From Arion vulgaris (lineage: Eukaryota; Mollusca; Gastropoda; Stylommatophora; Arionidae): a DNA stretch of 64,000 bases. This document shows, piece after piece, positions 11,601 through 19,908 of the stretch. The notes under the pieces are model-generated. The model did not search any database, was not told the DNA's origin, and saw only the letters and a program-made list of their open reading frames with translations. Within the stretch, counting starts at the first letter, position 1, and every line of letters starts with the position of its first letter. The position numbers and the translations under genes were made by a program. Location: assembly GCA_020796225.1 (NCBI GenBank), contig CM036755.1, forward strand, positions 77,819,772 through 77,883,771, read 5' to 3'.

Positions 11601-11736
11601 CCAAACAGTTGCATCACTTAGACACGAGCTGCTGATGTTGCCATTGTCTAGTGTAATGCCAGCAGTTGTGAGCACCCTCGAATTAAGTAAAGTTGTGAAC
11701 ACTTCAAGTGAAAGTGATGAAGATGATGATGGATAA
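5609..11736 (+). CDS. Unrecognised host gene, 3' part: three exons 5609-5755, 8646-8817, 11582-11736
   Basis: Three exons with GT-AG borders and matching phases. Exon A (49 codons, phase 0 both ends if the acceptor is CTAG at 5605-5608; TTTCAG at 5611-5615 is an alternative) includes SPVWHQVMDNIGHILNAYVQ. Exon B (57 codons plus one base) begins KKYKEIIKSTTSNES and includes MCIYLVYPQLDS. Exon C starts with the two bases that complete a Glu codon, includes TVASLRHELLMLPLSSVM, and ends SSESDEDDDG and a TAA at 11734-11736. A poly(A) signal AATAAA follows at 11760-11765. The joined frame gives 157 residues with a strongly acidic tail. I see no signal peptide, membrane segment or known motif. Upstream exons lie beyond the repeats to the left. 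The introns are full of SINEs and LINEs. The phase agreement supports a real gene; the function is unknown. Confidence 0.6.
6012..6258 (+). repeat. tRNA-derived SINE (family B)
   Basis: The head looks like a tRNA gene with both Pol III promoter boxes: A box TAGCTTAAGCGG near 6023 and B box GGTTCAAACTCC near 6067. The body contains CAGAAAGCAATGGCAAACTA, a short block of the kind seen at the 3' ends of RTE-type LINEs and their SINEs. Related copies lie at 11232-11468 (-) and, more decayed, at 22560-22795 (-). Confidence 0.8.
6259..6440 (+). mobile_element. Partial TTAA MITE (family 2), left end
   Basis: The end AACTGATTCACTAC and the following T-rich stretch match the left end of the full element at 16898-17586. 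The initial TTAA has become CTAA. It directly follows a family B SINE and loses similarity by about 6440, so the right terminus is missing. Confidence 0.6.
6490..6725 (-). repeat. SINE-A2, diverged relative of the 240-bp SINE
   Basis: Shares with copies at 10290-10495 and 30440-30700 the order AATCACTCT-like start (here CACTCTGTG), GCCTAAGAG, TAGGCCAGCACAT, TTTATTTACTAGG, TCTTACGACATGC and ACTATTCTTTGC. The TCTTACGACATGC block also lies in the main SINE-A family, so the two are subfamilies. There is no recognisable tail here. Confidence 0.65.
6884..7990 (-). pseudogene. Jockey-like LINE reverse transcriptase remnant, interrupted
   Basis: On the minus strand 7815-7990 reads LLRLSIIENLYNWV, as in the part of the RT domain after the first catalytic Asp, and 7350-7510 reads LPTIFLIFINDITRTEDI, matching the 'LSPxLFxxYINDI' block. 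A 151-codon frame follows (6884-7339). The two halves are separated by the foldback element at 7563-7804, which therefore inserted into the LINE. Frameshifts and stops make it non-functional. Confidence 0.65.
7563..7804. mobile_element. Long inverted repeat (foldback) with Penelope-like tail motif in each arm
   Basis: Two arms of about 115 bp (7563-7677 and 7684-7804) are near reverse complements, closing on GGTTAAAA/TTTTAACC. Each arm carries, reading outward from the centre, GCTTGATAAAG, a short GC stem, then AAACGTT. The right arm reads TTGATAAAGGCCTTTTGGTG with GAAACG after it. The same motif stands alone at 57365-57405. This resembles the hammerhead-ribozyme-type core (CUGAUGA, stem II, GAAA) reported in Penelope-like retroelement terminal repeats; that family assignment is inference. 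Confidence 0.6.
8261..8390 (-). repeat. SINE-A, partial copy
   Basis: Contains ATTTCAGCCAAACCTCCCTA, CTCTTACGACATGC, GGTTCTATTCTTTACACC and CCGGTAACCACTC, the 5' two-thirds of SINE-A read on the plus strand. The (AAG)n-tailed 3' part is missing. It lies in the intron before the exon at 8646. Confidence 0.8.
9140..10289. repeat. Decayed dispersed repeat with internal subrepeats, includes a SINE-A2 scrap
   Basis: About 1.1 kb of richer-GC, low-copy repeat. 9165-9270 matches SINE-A2. Farther on, a block with TATATTTGGGC and CTACGCC recurs twice (around 9410 and 9640). 9880-10130 is similar, inverted, to 47150-47640. 10150-10280 (CCCTCGATCCCTACCC, GTGCCAGCTCACTAATCC) matches 31437-31560 and more weakly 54580-54720. 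No gene is supported here. Confidence 0.55.
10290..10495 (-). repeat. SINE-A2 copy, head-to-head with SINE-A
   Basis: Carries AATCACTCTTTGTGAT, TAGGCCAGCACATCC, TTTATTTACTAGGGTAGC and CTCTTACGACATCC in the order of the other A2 copies. It abuts a SINE-A copy in opposite orientation at 10508, joined across CCGCTCGAGTGG. Confidence 0.7.
10508..10748 (+). repeat. SINE-A full-length copy
   Basis: Begins AGTGGTTACCGGGGCCCAAA, contains GTCGTAAG with GACTAAGGAGGTTTGGCTGA and GTGATTAAAATTGGTCGTAA, and ends CGCAAAGAAGAAAGAAG. The head resembles the A-box region of a Ser/Leu-type tRNA (GAGTGGTTA). It lies in the last intron of the gene at 5609-11736. Confidence 0.85.
11232..11468 (-). repeat. tRNA-derived SINE (family B)
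   Basis: On the minus strand it starts GTCTGTAGCTCAAGCGGTAG (A box) and has B box GGTTCAAACCCC about 45 bases later, then the AAGCAATGGCAAACTACTGA block and the CCATCAACCACAGTAAAC block shared with 6012-6258. It is less decayed than the copy at 22560. Confidence 0.85.
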
Positions 11737-11895
11737 TGAGTGGCTCTAATTGTGCATCCAATAAATGGTTCATTGTGCATGTGTCGACCCACAAAAAGGA
11801 TGCGATTTGGTAAATTTACTGAATCCTTTGAATCCTGGCCACCTGTATCTTAAATACCCATTCCCCTGAGCTGAGTAAAAACAGCACGTCAGTGT

Positions 11896-13543
11896 TATAG
11901 TGCGTTTCAAATCTTGTGCCCACAAACTTCTTTTAATATCTCAATAACCCTTGCATGAAATACAACGTAATTTTACATGTGGTCTTAGATTTTCAATGAC
12001 ATTACGAATATATAATTAAAATTTATGTAGGTACTGCCGTTTTACTGAAGTGGCAATTTTCTTTGATCTTTGACTACCTAAAAATTATTTTGGTAGCACA
12101 AAATAGAATTTACAGCAATATAACAAATTTAACACTTTTGATAAGTCATAGGTGTATCCACATTTTTCGCGTGCGTGGAAATCATACAAAAATAAATGAC
12201 TTTACTTTAACTTGTACCATCATTTCAATACAGTTGTTATGTTAAGAGGTCAGGATGATTGTGGTGGTCTTGAAAAGGACCAGATGTGTACATTGATGAC
12301 AATCTCATGCAAACATCTGTATTGCATATTTTTTTACTAAACGACGTTGGAAATTTGTCTTGTGCCACTACATTGTGGTATAATGCATTGTCCATTATCA
12401 GACTAGAGTCCAATCTAATGTCGGAAGTATAGTTTTCTCAATCTACTCTCTAAATATATGACAGTTCTTTTCTGTGTGGCAGTTCCGATTATCGGCCGAT
12501 TTCGAAACAAATAGGAGTTGAGCATTCTTCAATAGCCCATTTTGTCTACTGCCTGCATGTGCAATTATAAAACACTGCCCTTTGCCAGGCCTACTAATTT
12601 CTTAATCGTTCCATCTAATGACTGCCATTCTTTTTCATTGGTGCGGTGAGCATTAATCCATGTTTCTTCTAAATACACGTCATAGCTTTGTCGATGCATT
12701 TCTCTAACTTCACACAAATATTTGCTTCTCATCACAACTAGATGCGGTTTCTCACAGATGTTTCTTCCACCGGCTTATTTTATAAATTTGAAACCTGCGG
12801 GGCCCCCTCCATAATGTAGATTCTGATACATCGATGTCCTTTCTAAGCCACATCTTTAATTTCCTTAATGTCCATGTTTCTTTCAACTCAAACATTTGAC
12901 ACAATTCTCTTCGAATAAGCTCTATATCAAAACTATCTACGACTTTCTATCTTGCGTTCTTGGTTGCATTGCACATGTACTTGAAAAGTCCTGGATCCAG
13001 CGATTAAAAGTATGTCGATTTACTCCCAAAACGAAACATTGCCCTTTTCTCAGGGTTAGAAATGCTCCCACCCTTAGCTTCTCTACAAAAATATTGATAC
13101 ATCTGCATTGTGATGCTTTGCAGTGTTACAAAATTTACTCTTATACTCATTGTAAAGATCCTACAATGTGCACGCCTCTGAAAGGAACAAGGCTATTGAA
13201 ATGACCTTCGAAAAACCAAACGTAACTTGTCCGTTCAATTGTAAACACTTTCGGTTAATAACGGAAAAACATTAAAAACACATGGATATTGGGGTTTTTT
13301 AAATTGCGCACCAATAACAAAAATAAAGTTACTGTAAATGTTTCAAACGTATGTCTAGTTGATGTTTTTTGCATACAGCATATAAGCTAAAGTGAAAACC
13401 AGCTGTTTGTTTTCATTGCAATTATTTCCTTGCAATGTCATGACGATTAGTAGAGCACATGCAAAATATCACATCTTTACGTTAAAGGGCTCCGGACTTA
13501 ACAGAATTTCAAACATGGGTATGAGTTTTGAAACGCACTATAT
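11896..13543 (-). mobile_element. Decayed Tc1/mariner-IS630 superfamily transposon with DDE transposase relic
   Basis: The ends are inverted repeats of about 27 bp: TATAGTGCGTTTCAAATCTT at 11896 and the complement of TATAGTGCGTTTCAAAACTC at 13543, with TA at both borders. On the minus strand 12615-12705 reads YDVYLEETWINAHRTNEKEW, matching the 'YLDETWxNxHxT' catalytic block with Glu in place of the first Asp. 12350-12430 reads SLIMDNALYHN, the second catalytic 'DNAxYH' block, followed by FPTSFSKK. A stop lies between the two blocks (near 12567), so no active enzyme is made. Length (1.65 kb) is normal for the superfamily. Confidence 0.85.
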
Positions 13544-13776
13544 TAAAAAAGATAATTTGTCACAACTAAATGCTCTATAATCTATTATTGACCTATCCCA
13601 TCATCTCCAATATTCCTGCTTATTATATATTTGCAGGATACCAAATTTACAAATGAATTTACTTGAAATATTATGTATAGCAGTCCCCACCCACACACTC
13701 CCAAGTACTGTGGCTTGTTCTCCAGATTGAACATATATTGCTTGTACATCAATCGATTCAAGCAATTCATTAATGT

Positions 13777-14057
13777 TTAACACTTTGCTGCCTACGACAA
13801 GTCAGCAAAAGACCAAGTCCCTTTCGTTTAGGTTTTGTCACCGACGATGTCTTTTTTAAATGGGGGTCCCATTACGCACTACTTCCGCATTGTTCAGAAG
13901 AGCTTTTCAAAATAGCGGATCTAGCGTAAATGCGATAAACATACAATAAGTCCGATTTTGAACAATACGGAAGTAGTGCCTAACGGTACCCTTCTGAGCA
14001 GCGAAAGGGACTTGGTATTTCGTCTACTTTTGTCGTTGGTGGCAGCAAAAGTGTTCA
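13777..14057. mobile_element. Palindromic TTAA MITE (family 3)
   Basis: Nearly the whole 281 bp folds on itself. Left end TTAACACTTTGCTGCC pairs with right end GGCAGCAAAAGTGTTCAA; ACCAAGTCCCTTTCG pairs with CGAAAGGGACTTGGT; CACTACTTCCGCATTGTTCA pairs with TGAACAATACGGAAGTAGTG. The right flanking tetranucleotide has drifted to TTCA. No coding capacity. Confidence 0.8.
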
Positions 14058-14118
14058 ACGCAAAATGACACCACAAGCATCCTATCATAGTAGAGCTTTT
14101 GTTGGAAATCGCTGCCAT

Positions 14119-14383
14119 TTAACTCTTTCCACGCTTTAAGCCGCACACTACGCCATAGAGTTGCTTCCCTTATAAGAAGTCTTTCTAGTTTTGCTTCTAC
14201 TATTTTACTTATACTACTTTTTAACCTTGTTATTCTATTGGGTTGTCCAGTTTTCTTCAATTTAGTATATAATAATATATTTATGTTTATTTATTGACAA
14301 GTAGTTGGGATCGTAATTTTTTTTTTACTTCCTTGAATTAACTGCTTAAAAATTGAGGAAATAAATGGCGTGGAAAGAGTTAA
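14119..14383. mobile_element. TTAA MITE (family 1), piggyBac-like ends
   Basis: Flanked by TTAA on both sides with inverted termini CTCTTTCCACGC and GCGTGGAAAGAG. The interior holds AAGCCGCACACT, TTATAAGAAGTCTTTCTAGT and a poly-T run. Copies lie at 26870-27176 and 60691-61039. TTAA target duplication is the hallmark of piggyBac transposases; the autonomous partner is not in this window. Confidence 0.85.
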
Positions 14384-14930
14384 CATGTAAAGTATATAAA
14401 GATCTCACAGATGATGTCATCAAATGTACACAAATGTAAATAGCACGGCATTTTGATCATACAAATGTGAAAAACTGGAATTAAACTTTTTGTGGAGAAT
14501 TCAGATATTCATTATTGTCCACATTATAGTGAATGTAAGTTAAAAACTATGTAATCAATTTGTGCTATTGTATTTTTGCTGTAAATTTGTAAAATGTGTA
14601 ATTATTAATTGTATATAAATTATTGTTGATAAAAAATGACTTAAATTTTGTATTTGAATGAATCTTTTAATTTTAAAAATAATATATTTTTGGTGGAATT
14701 TTTTTTTTTTTAATGTATGAGGGAGTAGTGTGTGAAAAATCTTGAATACTATGTGATCTGTTTGCAACAAAGACTAGCAGAACCCCATATCTCCTGGCTG
14801 ATGTACAAAAATTCAAAACAGGCACAACTGTAGTCAAGTTATATTAAATCTGCCAGTTCTATGCAAATCTTTGATATTCTGTCCACACCACCACAAAGGA
14901 AGACAACAGTTAACTTTGTAACAGAAACTA
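14384..14930. other. AT-rich stretch, nothing recognised
   Basis: Very AT-rich with short homopolymer runs; no long frame, terminal repeats or similarity to other parts of the window that I can see. Confidence 0.5.
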
Positions 14931-14934
14931 AGCA

Positions 14935-15320
14935 CAGGTAATGGGGCCAGCGAAGTTGGCCAAGTGCAAAGTTAAAAATTATGCTCTAGAGCCTAACAGA
15001 ACTGCCCTCCCTAAAAGAACCTGGGCTGGTTGTGTTGACCATGTGCAAAAGTTGCATATCTGGTTGTGAAATGGCTGCCCTCCCAGGAAACTGAGGTGGG
15101 GGATATAGGTGGAGCATTAAAATAAGAGTTGCATTCTAGCGCCTGATAGAACTGAATGCCTGTGCAAAGTCCTAGGTTTCTGCTTCTTCGGAAATGAAGA
15201 TACAAAATAGAAACTTCAAATTGCCTGGTGACGACATGTATCTCAAAATGGCTGAGAATGTTTCTAAACCGCATTGACGTCAACAAAGTGGCAAGCATGA
15301 ACAAACTTCTTGGCATAGAT
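14935..15320 (-). repeat. Dispersed repeat R, copy 1
   Basis: Shares with 47150-47640 a mosaic of TTGGCCAAGTGCAAA-like, CAGAACTGCCCTCCCT, TTGCATTCTAGCGCCTGA and AGAATGTTTCTA-like blocks, and with the inverted copy at 9880-10130. Copies are badly decayed and I cannot define its ends or class. Confidence 0.5.
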
Positions 15321-15494
15321 CATATCTCAGGATGCACAAAATATGCTGAGGATCAAAAGAGTGTTGTTCCAGAAAAAATGGAAAATTAGAAGTTGTCAGC
15401 ATAGACAAACCTAAACAAGTCCATGTGTCCCAGAATGGTTGAGAATGTTCATGAGGAAAATGACCTCACCACAGCAGGAAAAAAAGAAGGCACA

Positions 15495-16790
15495 TCAGTA
15501 CTGAACTTCATCAAGAATCAACAACTTAAATGGTTCGGCCACATAAGGACCACTCAAAGAGCAATGTTACACATATTACAGTGGATACAAAGCAAAAGCT
15601 GAAACAGTGGACCTCAGAAATAACAGAGGAAGTGAAAAACACATTAGTCTATTTTATCGTGGTTGGATAGTTTGTGTGCCTTTAGGATCAAAGGCCAGAC
15701 CAAAGGGTGGGAGCAGGATGGGGCCCCATAAGGTGACAGTGCCAGAATCCACCGGCAAGTGGTAAATGCTATGGCTGCAACCAACCCATCCCTCCAGCTA
15801 TGGAACAAATAGCATTCGTCTTGTCTCCCTTGAGGAGGACATCCTTTTTGCTGTCTATTCTTCTATGACACTTTCCCTCAAGTATATGGGAATTAAAATA
15901 TAGTGTCCAGGGAGCACACCCTGCATAGAAGCCTGGGTTGGTGAGCTCGGAGACAGAAAGCTGAAGTCACCTTAGAGTAAGACGACTCCAGACAAACCCG
16001 AGAAGACAGATCTCATCAGCAGGGTCTAGAGAACATAATAAAAAAAAAAAGATGTCCTCAGAAATAGAATGTGTCAGGCATTAGTGTCAGGGAGGAATTG
16101 ACACATACGAATGACTCCATAAGCATCAAGAATCCACAAATTAAATCGTTCAACCACATAAGGATCCCTCAAAGAGCAATGATACATGTATTACAGTGAA
16201 TACAAAGCAAAAGGCCATCCATGCAAAAGGTGGACCTGAAAAATAATAGAGGCAGTGAAAAACGCAATTTATGAAGTGCACGCAAAAACCTGTTCTAGAA
16301 ATATCTTCTTATCCTGACGCAAAACAGGATTAGAGAAAAAAAAAAGAGCTTGGGATAATACCAGAGAAATATGGAGTAGATGTGAAGAACACATTTGAAA
16401 TACTGATGACAGTCTAGGAATGAATTAGCCACACATGCTAGAGATATCCTATTAAAAGACAAAAAGAATGAGTGGATTGCAAATGATACACTAGGGTTAA
16501 GACAGCAGGGTAGAGAGAAAATGGCACAGGGAACAAAAGAGAAAAAAATAGGATAGCCTACAAAAATATAACACAAGAAAGAACATAAAATGAGATTGAA
16601 AAGAACAGAAGTAAGAACAAAGTTAGAAGTACACCAGTTGAAAAGGGAGAGAGCCGGAAATGTTCAAAGAAATAAAAGCATTGGTCACAATTTTCAAACC
16701 AAAGCTAAGTGCCATAAAAGACAGGATCTGAAGAACAAATTCTCAACAGATGGACAATACTGCAGCAAAATGAAACAGTAAACATCTGTC
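15495..16790 (+). pseudogene. LINE fragments in tandem (C-terminus twice, then connector region)
   Basis: 15520-15620 reads QLKWFGHIRTTQRAML and 16125-16230 a second, related copy, both like the FGHI module of LINE C-termini. From 16260 to about 16560 the text matches, in opposite orientation, 60100-60470, the segment between endonuclease and RT of LINE family Y (for example KYGVDVKNTFEILM). 15640-15990 between the fragments holds GC-richer sequence I cannot place. Confidence 0.5.
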
Positions 16791-16897
16791 AATACATTAT
16801 TGCATACTACGGCTGACAATGCCAGTAAATAGTTGTCTACCATTTTTTGAATATGCAGTTAATAAAACCGTAGACACAAAGGGCATTCCAAATTAAA

Positions 16898-17586
16898 TTA
16901 ACTGATTCACTACCGGGTTTTTTTCGTGTCTGGACGGAATTATTGTTTTAGTTTCCAAAATATTGCACACATACTTTAGCTAAACTAAAATATTGTTTCT
17001 AAATATGAATTCAATTTTAACTTATTATATATCAAATCAAAGATAAATGAATGTACTTTCATAAAATATTTATTGTATCCAAAAATATAATGTTGTGTTG
17101 ACTATGCTTGAAAAATATTAGCATGTATTTTACAAAAATAATTGAAATTGCGAGAACAAAAATCCAACTTTTCAATGGCCTTGATGAACATTATGTGGAA
17201 TAAATCAGTCTAACTGCTCTCTTTATATATGTAATCCATTTATGAATACACAAACGTTAAGAAAATAGTGAAGGAGTGTATGGTTTATTAACTGTTCACA
17301 AAGTAGCATCATGAACATTCATAAAATCGTTAGTTTTTACAGTCACAGGGTATCCTAAAATGATTGATAAACCCCTTTTCAATTCGATTTCTAACAAAAG
17401 CAATGCTGCTATGTATTTGTTATCGTTTACACATCACTTCTAAGTATTTTCCGGTTAATATAAATCTTCAATCGGAACAAAAATAACAAAAACTCAACAA
17501 AATAGTAATCGTCTTTTGAGCGACGCATGGGCCAGGCAGATAAGAAATAGTTACACTTGAGTGTTCCACGGTACGGAATCAGTTAA
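16898..17586. mobile_element. TTAA MITE (family 2), full length 689 bp
   Basis: Bounded by TTAA, with termini TTAACTGATTCACTACCGGG on the left and the complement TTAACTGATTCCGTACCGTG on the right. The interior is AT-rich and non-coding. A partial copy starts at 6259. The TTAA target suggests piggyBac-type mobilisation, but the termini differ from family 1. Confidence 0.8.
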
Positions 17587-17589
17587 GAG

Positions 17590-17695
17590 TCACACCAAGC
17601 ACTCAACCCAGTAGCTCGGAAGTGAAACCAGGTTCTTCAAGTGAGCGGAAAATGTGTTAGCAACTGCTCCAGCCAAGGTCTTGCGGCTCGTATGC
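17590..17695 (-). repeat. Possible tRNA-derived SINE head
   Basis: On the minus strand GGAGCAGTTGCTAACACA resembles an A box with D arm and GGTTTCACTTCC a decayed B box about 35 bases later. It directly abuts the right end of the MITE at 17586. Only one copy is seen, so this is tentative. Confidence 0.35.
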
Positions 17696-17949
17696 CTTTC
17701 CACTAGTTAATTCTGTATACTTTCTCTCCCTGTCGTACTTCAGCTGTCACAGTGAGATCTAACTCATCTTTGCACTTAGTTAGTTTGTTCCTTTCGTGTC
17801 AAAGGCGGCACATAGGCAGAGGTTTTAGATCTCCATGTAATGTGGTTCGTTGCTAGCAGTTGGAGATTTTGTATGGTTTTACATCCCAATAGTTTACTTT
17901 CTTGTTGGATTGTTCTTCGAAGAGTGGTCTTAGGTCTTCCACGTTTTTT

Positions 17950-19470
17950 CACTACATGCTAAAAAATATAAACACAGATTTATTTGTATTCTTGTCAGGT
18001 TTGTTTTTTTCCATGATTTCTCTTATCAAATCTATATTAGTTCTATTCTTCTGTTTAGTCGTCGGATCAATTAGTCCATAAGTGCCCCGATCCCCCCTCA
18101 GTATGTCTCTCAGCGTGTGGCGACTAACCGTCCCGGTTCTTTGTTGGTTTACTGATATCAGCATGGTCCATTGCTCGTCCGCTTTGTACAGCAGCCATAC
18201 CTGCAAGCCTATCAGCGCGTTCATTTCCCCTTACATCTGCATGCCCTGGCACAAGAATAAAACTGATCTTTGTTAGCTTAGACCACCCCAGGGACTCCAT
18301 CCAATCTTCCTGAGCATACTCATTGAGAAAACATGCATGGATAAAAGTCTGTCATTTCCAAAGAGAGACTGCTCGTAGTCACGCAAAACCACCACTGTAT
18401 TCCTTCACAACATCCCCTCCGAGCTGAGCAGTGAAAGCTCGGTTCTCAGCTGAGTTCTCATAAATTAATGTCTTAACTTCTGCCTCCACGGCCAGTGGGT
18501 TGTCTTGTCTGCATTCTCATCAAGTTTGATGCATACCGAAAATGATATATTGATTCCTGCTGGCACTGGTATCCATTCTTCACCGATTCAATGTCTTCAA
18601 GCATACACACCTGTTGAATACAGTCCTCGGCCTGACCCATCAAAGATTTTCATCTTTTTAACCTATTTCCTTTTTGTCCCTTTATTTCCATGTGCAGAGG
18701 ATGTTGTGTGTTAGCATTGACTTGAAGCTATGCCCATGCACAGCTCATCAGTGTTCTATATTCCATAGTAGGATAGTCAAGAAGATAGCACATCACCCTG
18801 CACGACATGTCTTTAGTGGACTCAAGTATAATGCGTAGCGCTTCGTTCTGTATTATTTCCAGTCGTTCTATCTATGACCGAGAGTCAGGATCACCATAGC
18901 ATACTCAAGCACAGAAAGGACCAGACCCTGGTATAAAAGACAAAGATGGCGCTGTTCACAATTTGCCACAGCCATTACCCTCATCGCAGTCAAACCCTTC
19001 CTCGTCTTCATTATCACTTGAGCTATGTGTTCCGTAAAAGCCTCATACAAACTTTTGGCTGGTATTCTATAGCATCTCAGAATATTCCACAGGACGATTC
19101 TGTGTAATCAAAAGCCTTTTTGAAAATGATGAAATGACAAAGGTGAGCAATAATTGCTTCTCAATATGTTTCTCTAAGATTAATTTCAGAGTAACTATTT
19201 GGTCTAAGCAGGTTCTCCCAGGTAAAAACCAGCTTCTCTCATTATTGTATCCACTACTCCTTTGGTTCTATTGAAAATAATTTTGCAAAAACTCTTGGTC
19301 ATTACTTATAACTGGGTGAAAACCCTCATACACATCATGGACAAAAACCAATGTGTTATCCCATGCCTCTCAATTTGGATGGTATCCTCCCAAAGGTAGG
19401 TGGAAAGATATGTGTTTATACATGGTATGGCCAAAATCTTTTCCAGTGTTCTGATGTCTCTTTTTAGCAA
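17950..19470 (-). pseudogene. R1/Jockey-like LINE with RNase H, rearranged
   Basis: Read on the minus strand, 19310-19460 matches the RT start seen at 27250-27420 (LPLGGYHPN), 18868-19050 matches 28000-28130 (FTEHIAQVIMKTRKGL), 18300-18500 the RNase H region, and 17952-18224 the end (HTLRDILRGDRGTYGL). A piece of another LINE RT lies between about 19065 and 19305 (DQIVTLKLILEKHIEKQ), so the element is a mosaic with an internal deletion. It lies just downstream of the IF1 gene on the same strand. Confidence 0.75.
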
Positions 19471-19908
19471 TAAACACATGATACTATATAAGAATGACAA
19501 CAGTGATCACATTTTATAGCAAAACCATTTTTATTTTAATATTAAGCAATTCAAACAAGATCAGTAAGGACTAACCTTGTAACCACGGTTTCTAAAACCA
19601 ACAAAACAATTATAAACTAAAAACATAAATATTTTTGTCAAACCATATGAACTGCCATATTATACCATTTTTTCACCATTATCAAATGTTAACACACATC
19701 AATGACAATTAACATCTACTGTTCACTATCTTTGTCTGTTGTCTTTTGGTCAAGATAAACTCAGCTGTAAATATATGATTTTTAACTCATTCTTCTCTAA
19801 TTAATGTCTGATAGTACCAGTACTATTATATGTCAGTACTTGACATTCTAACATATCAAGCTAGTGATTTTACAATTTCTTGCACAAAACACATAACACC
19901 AAACAACT

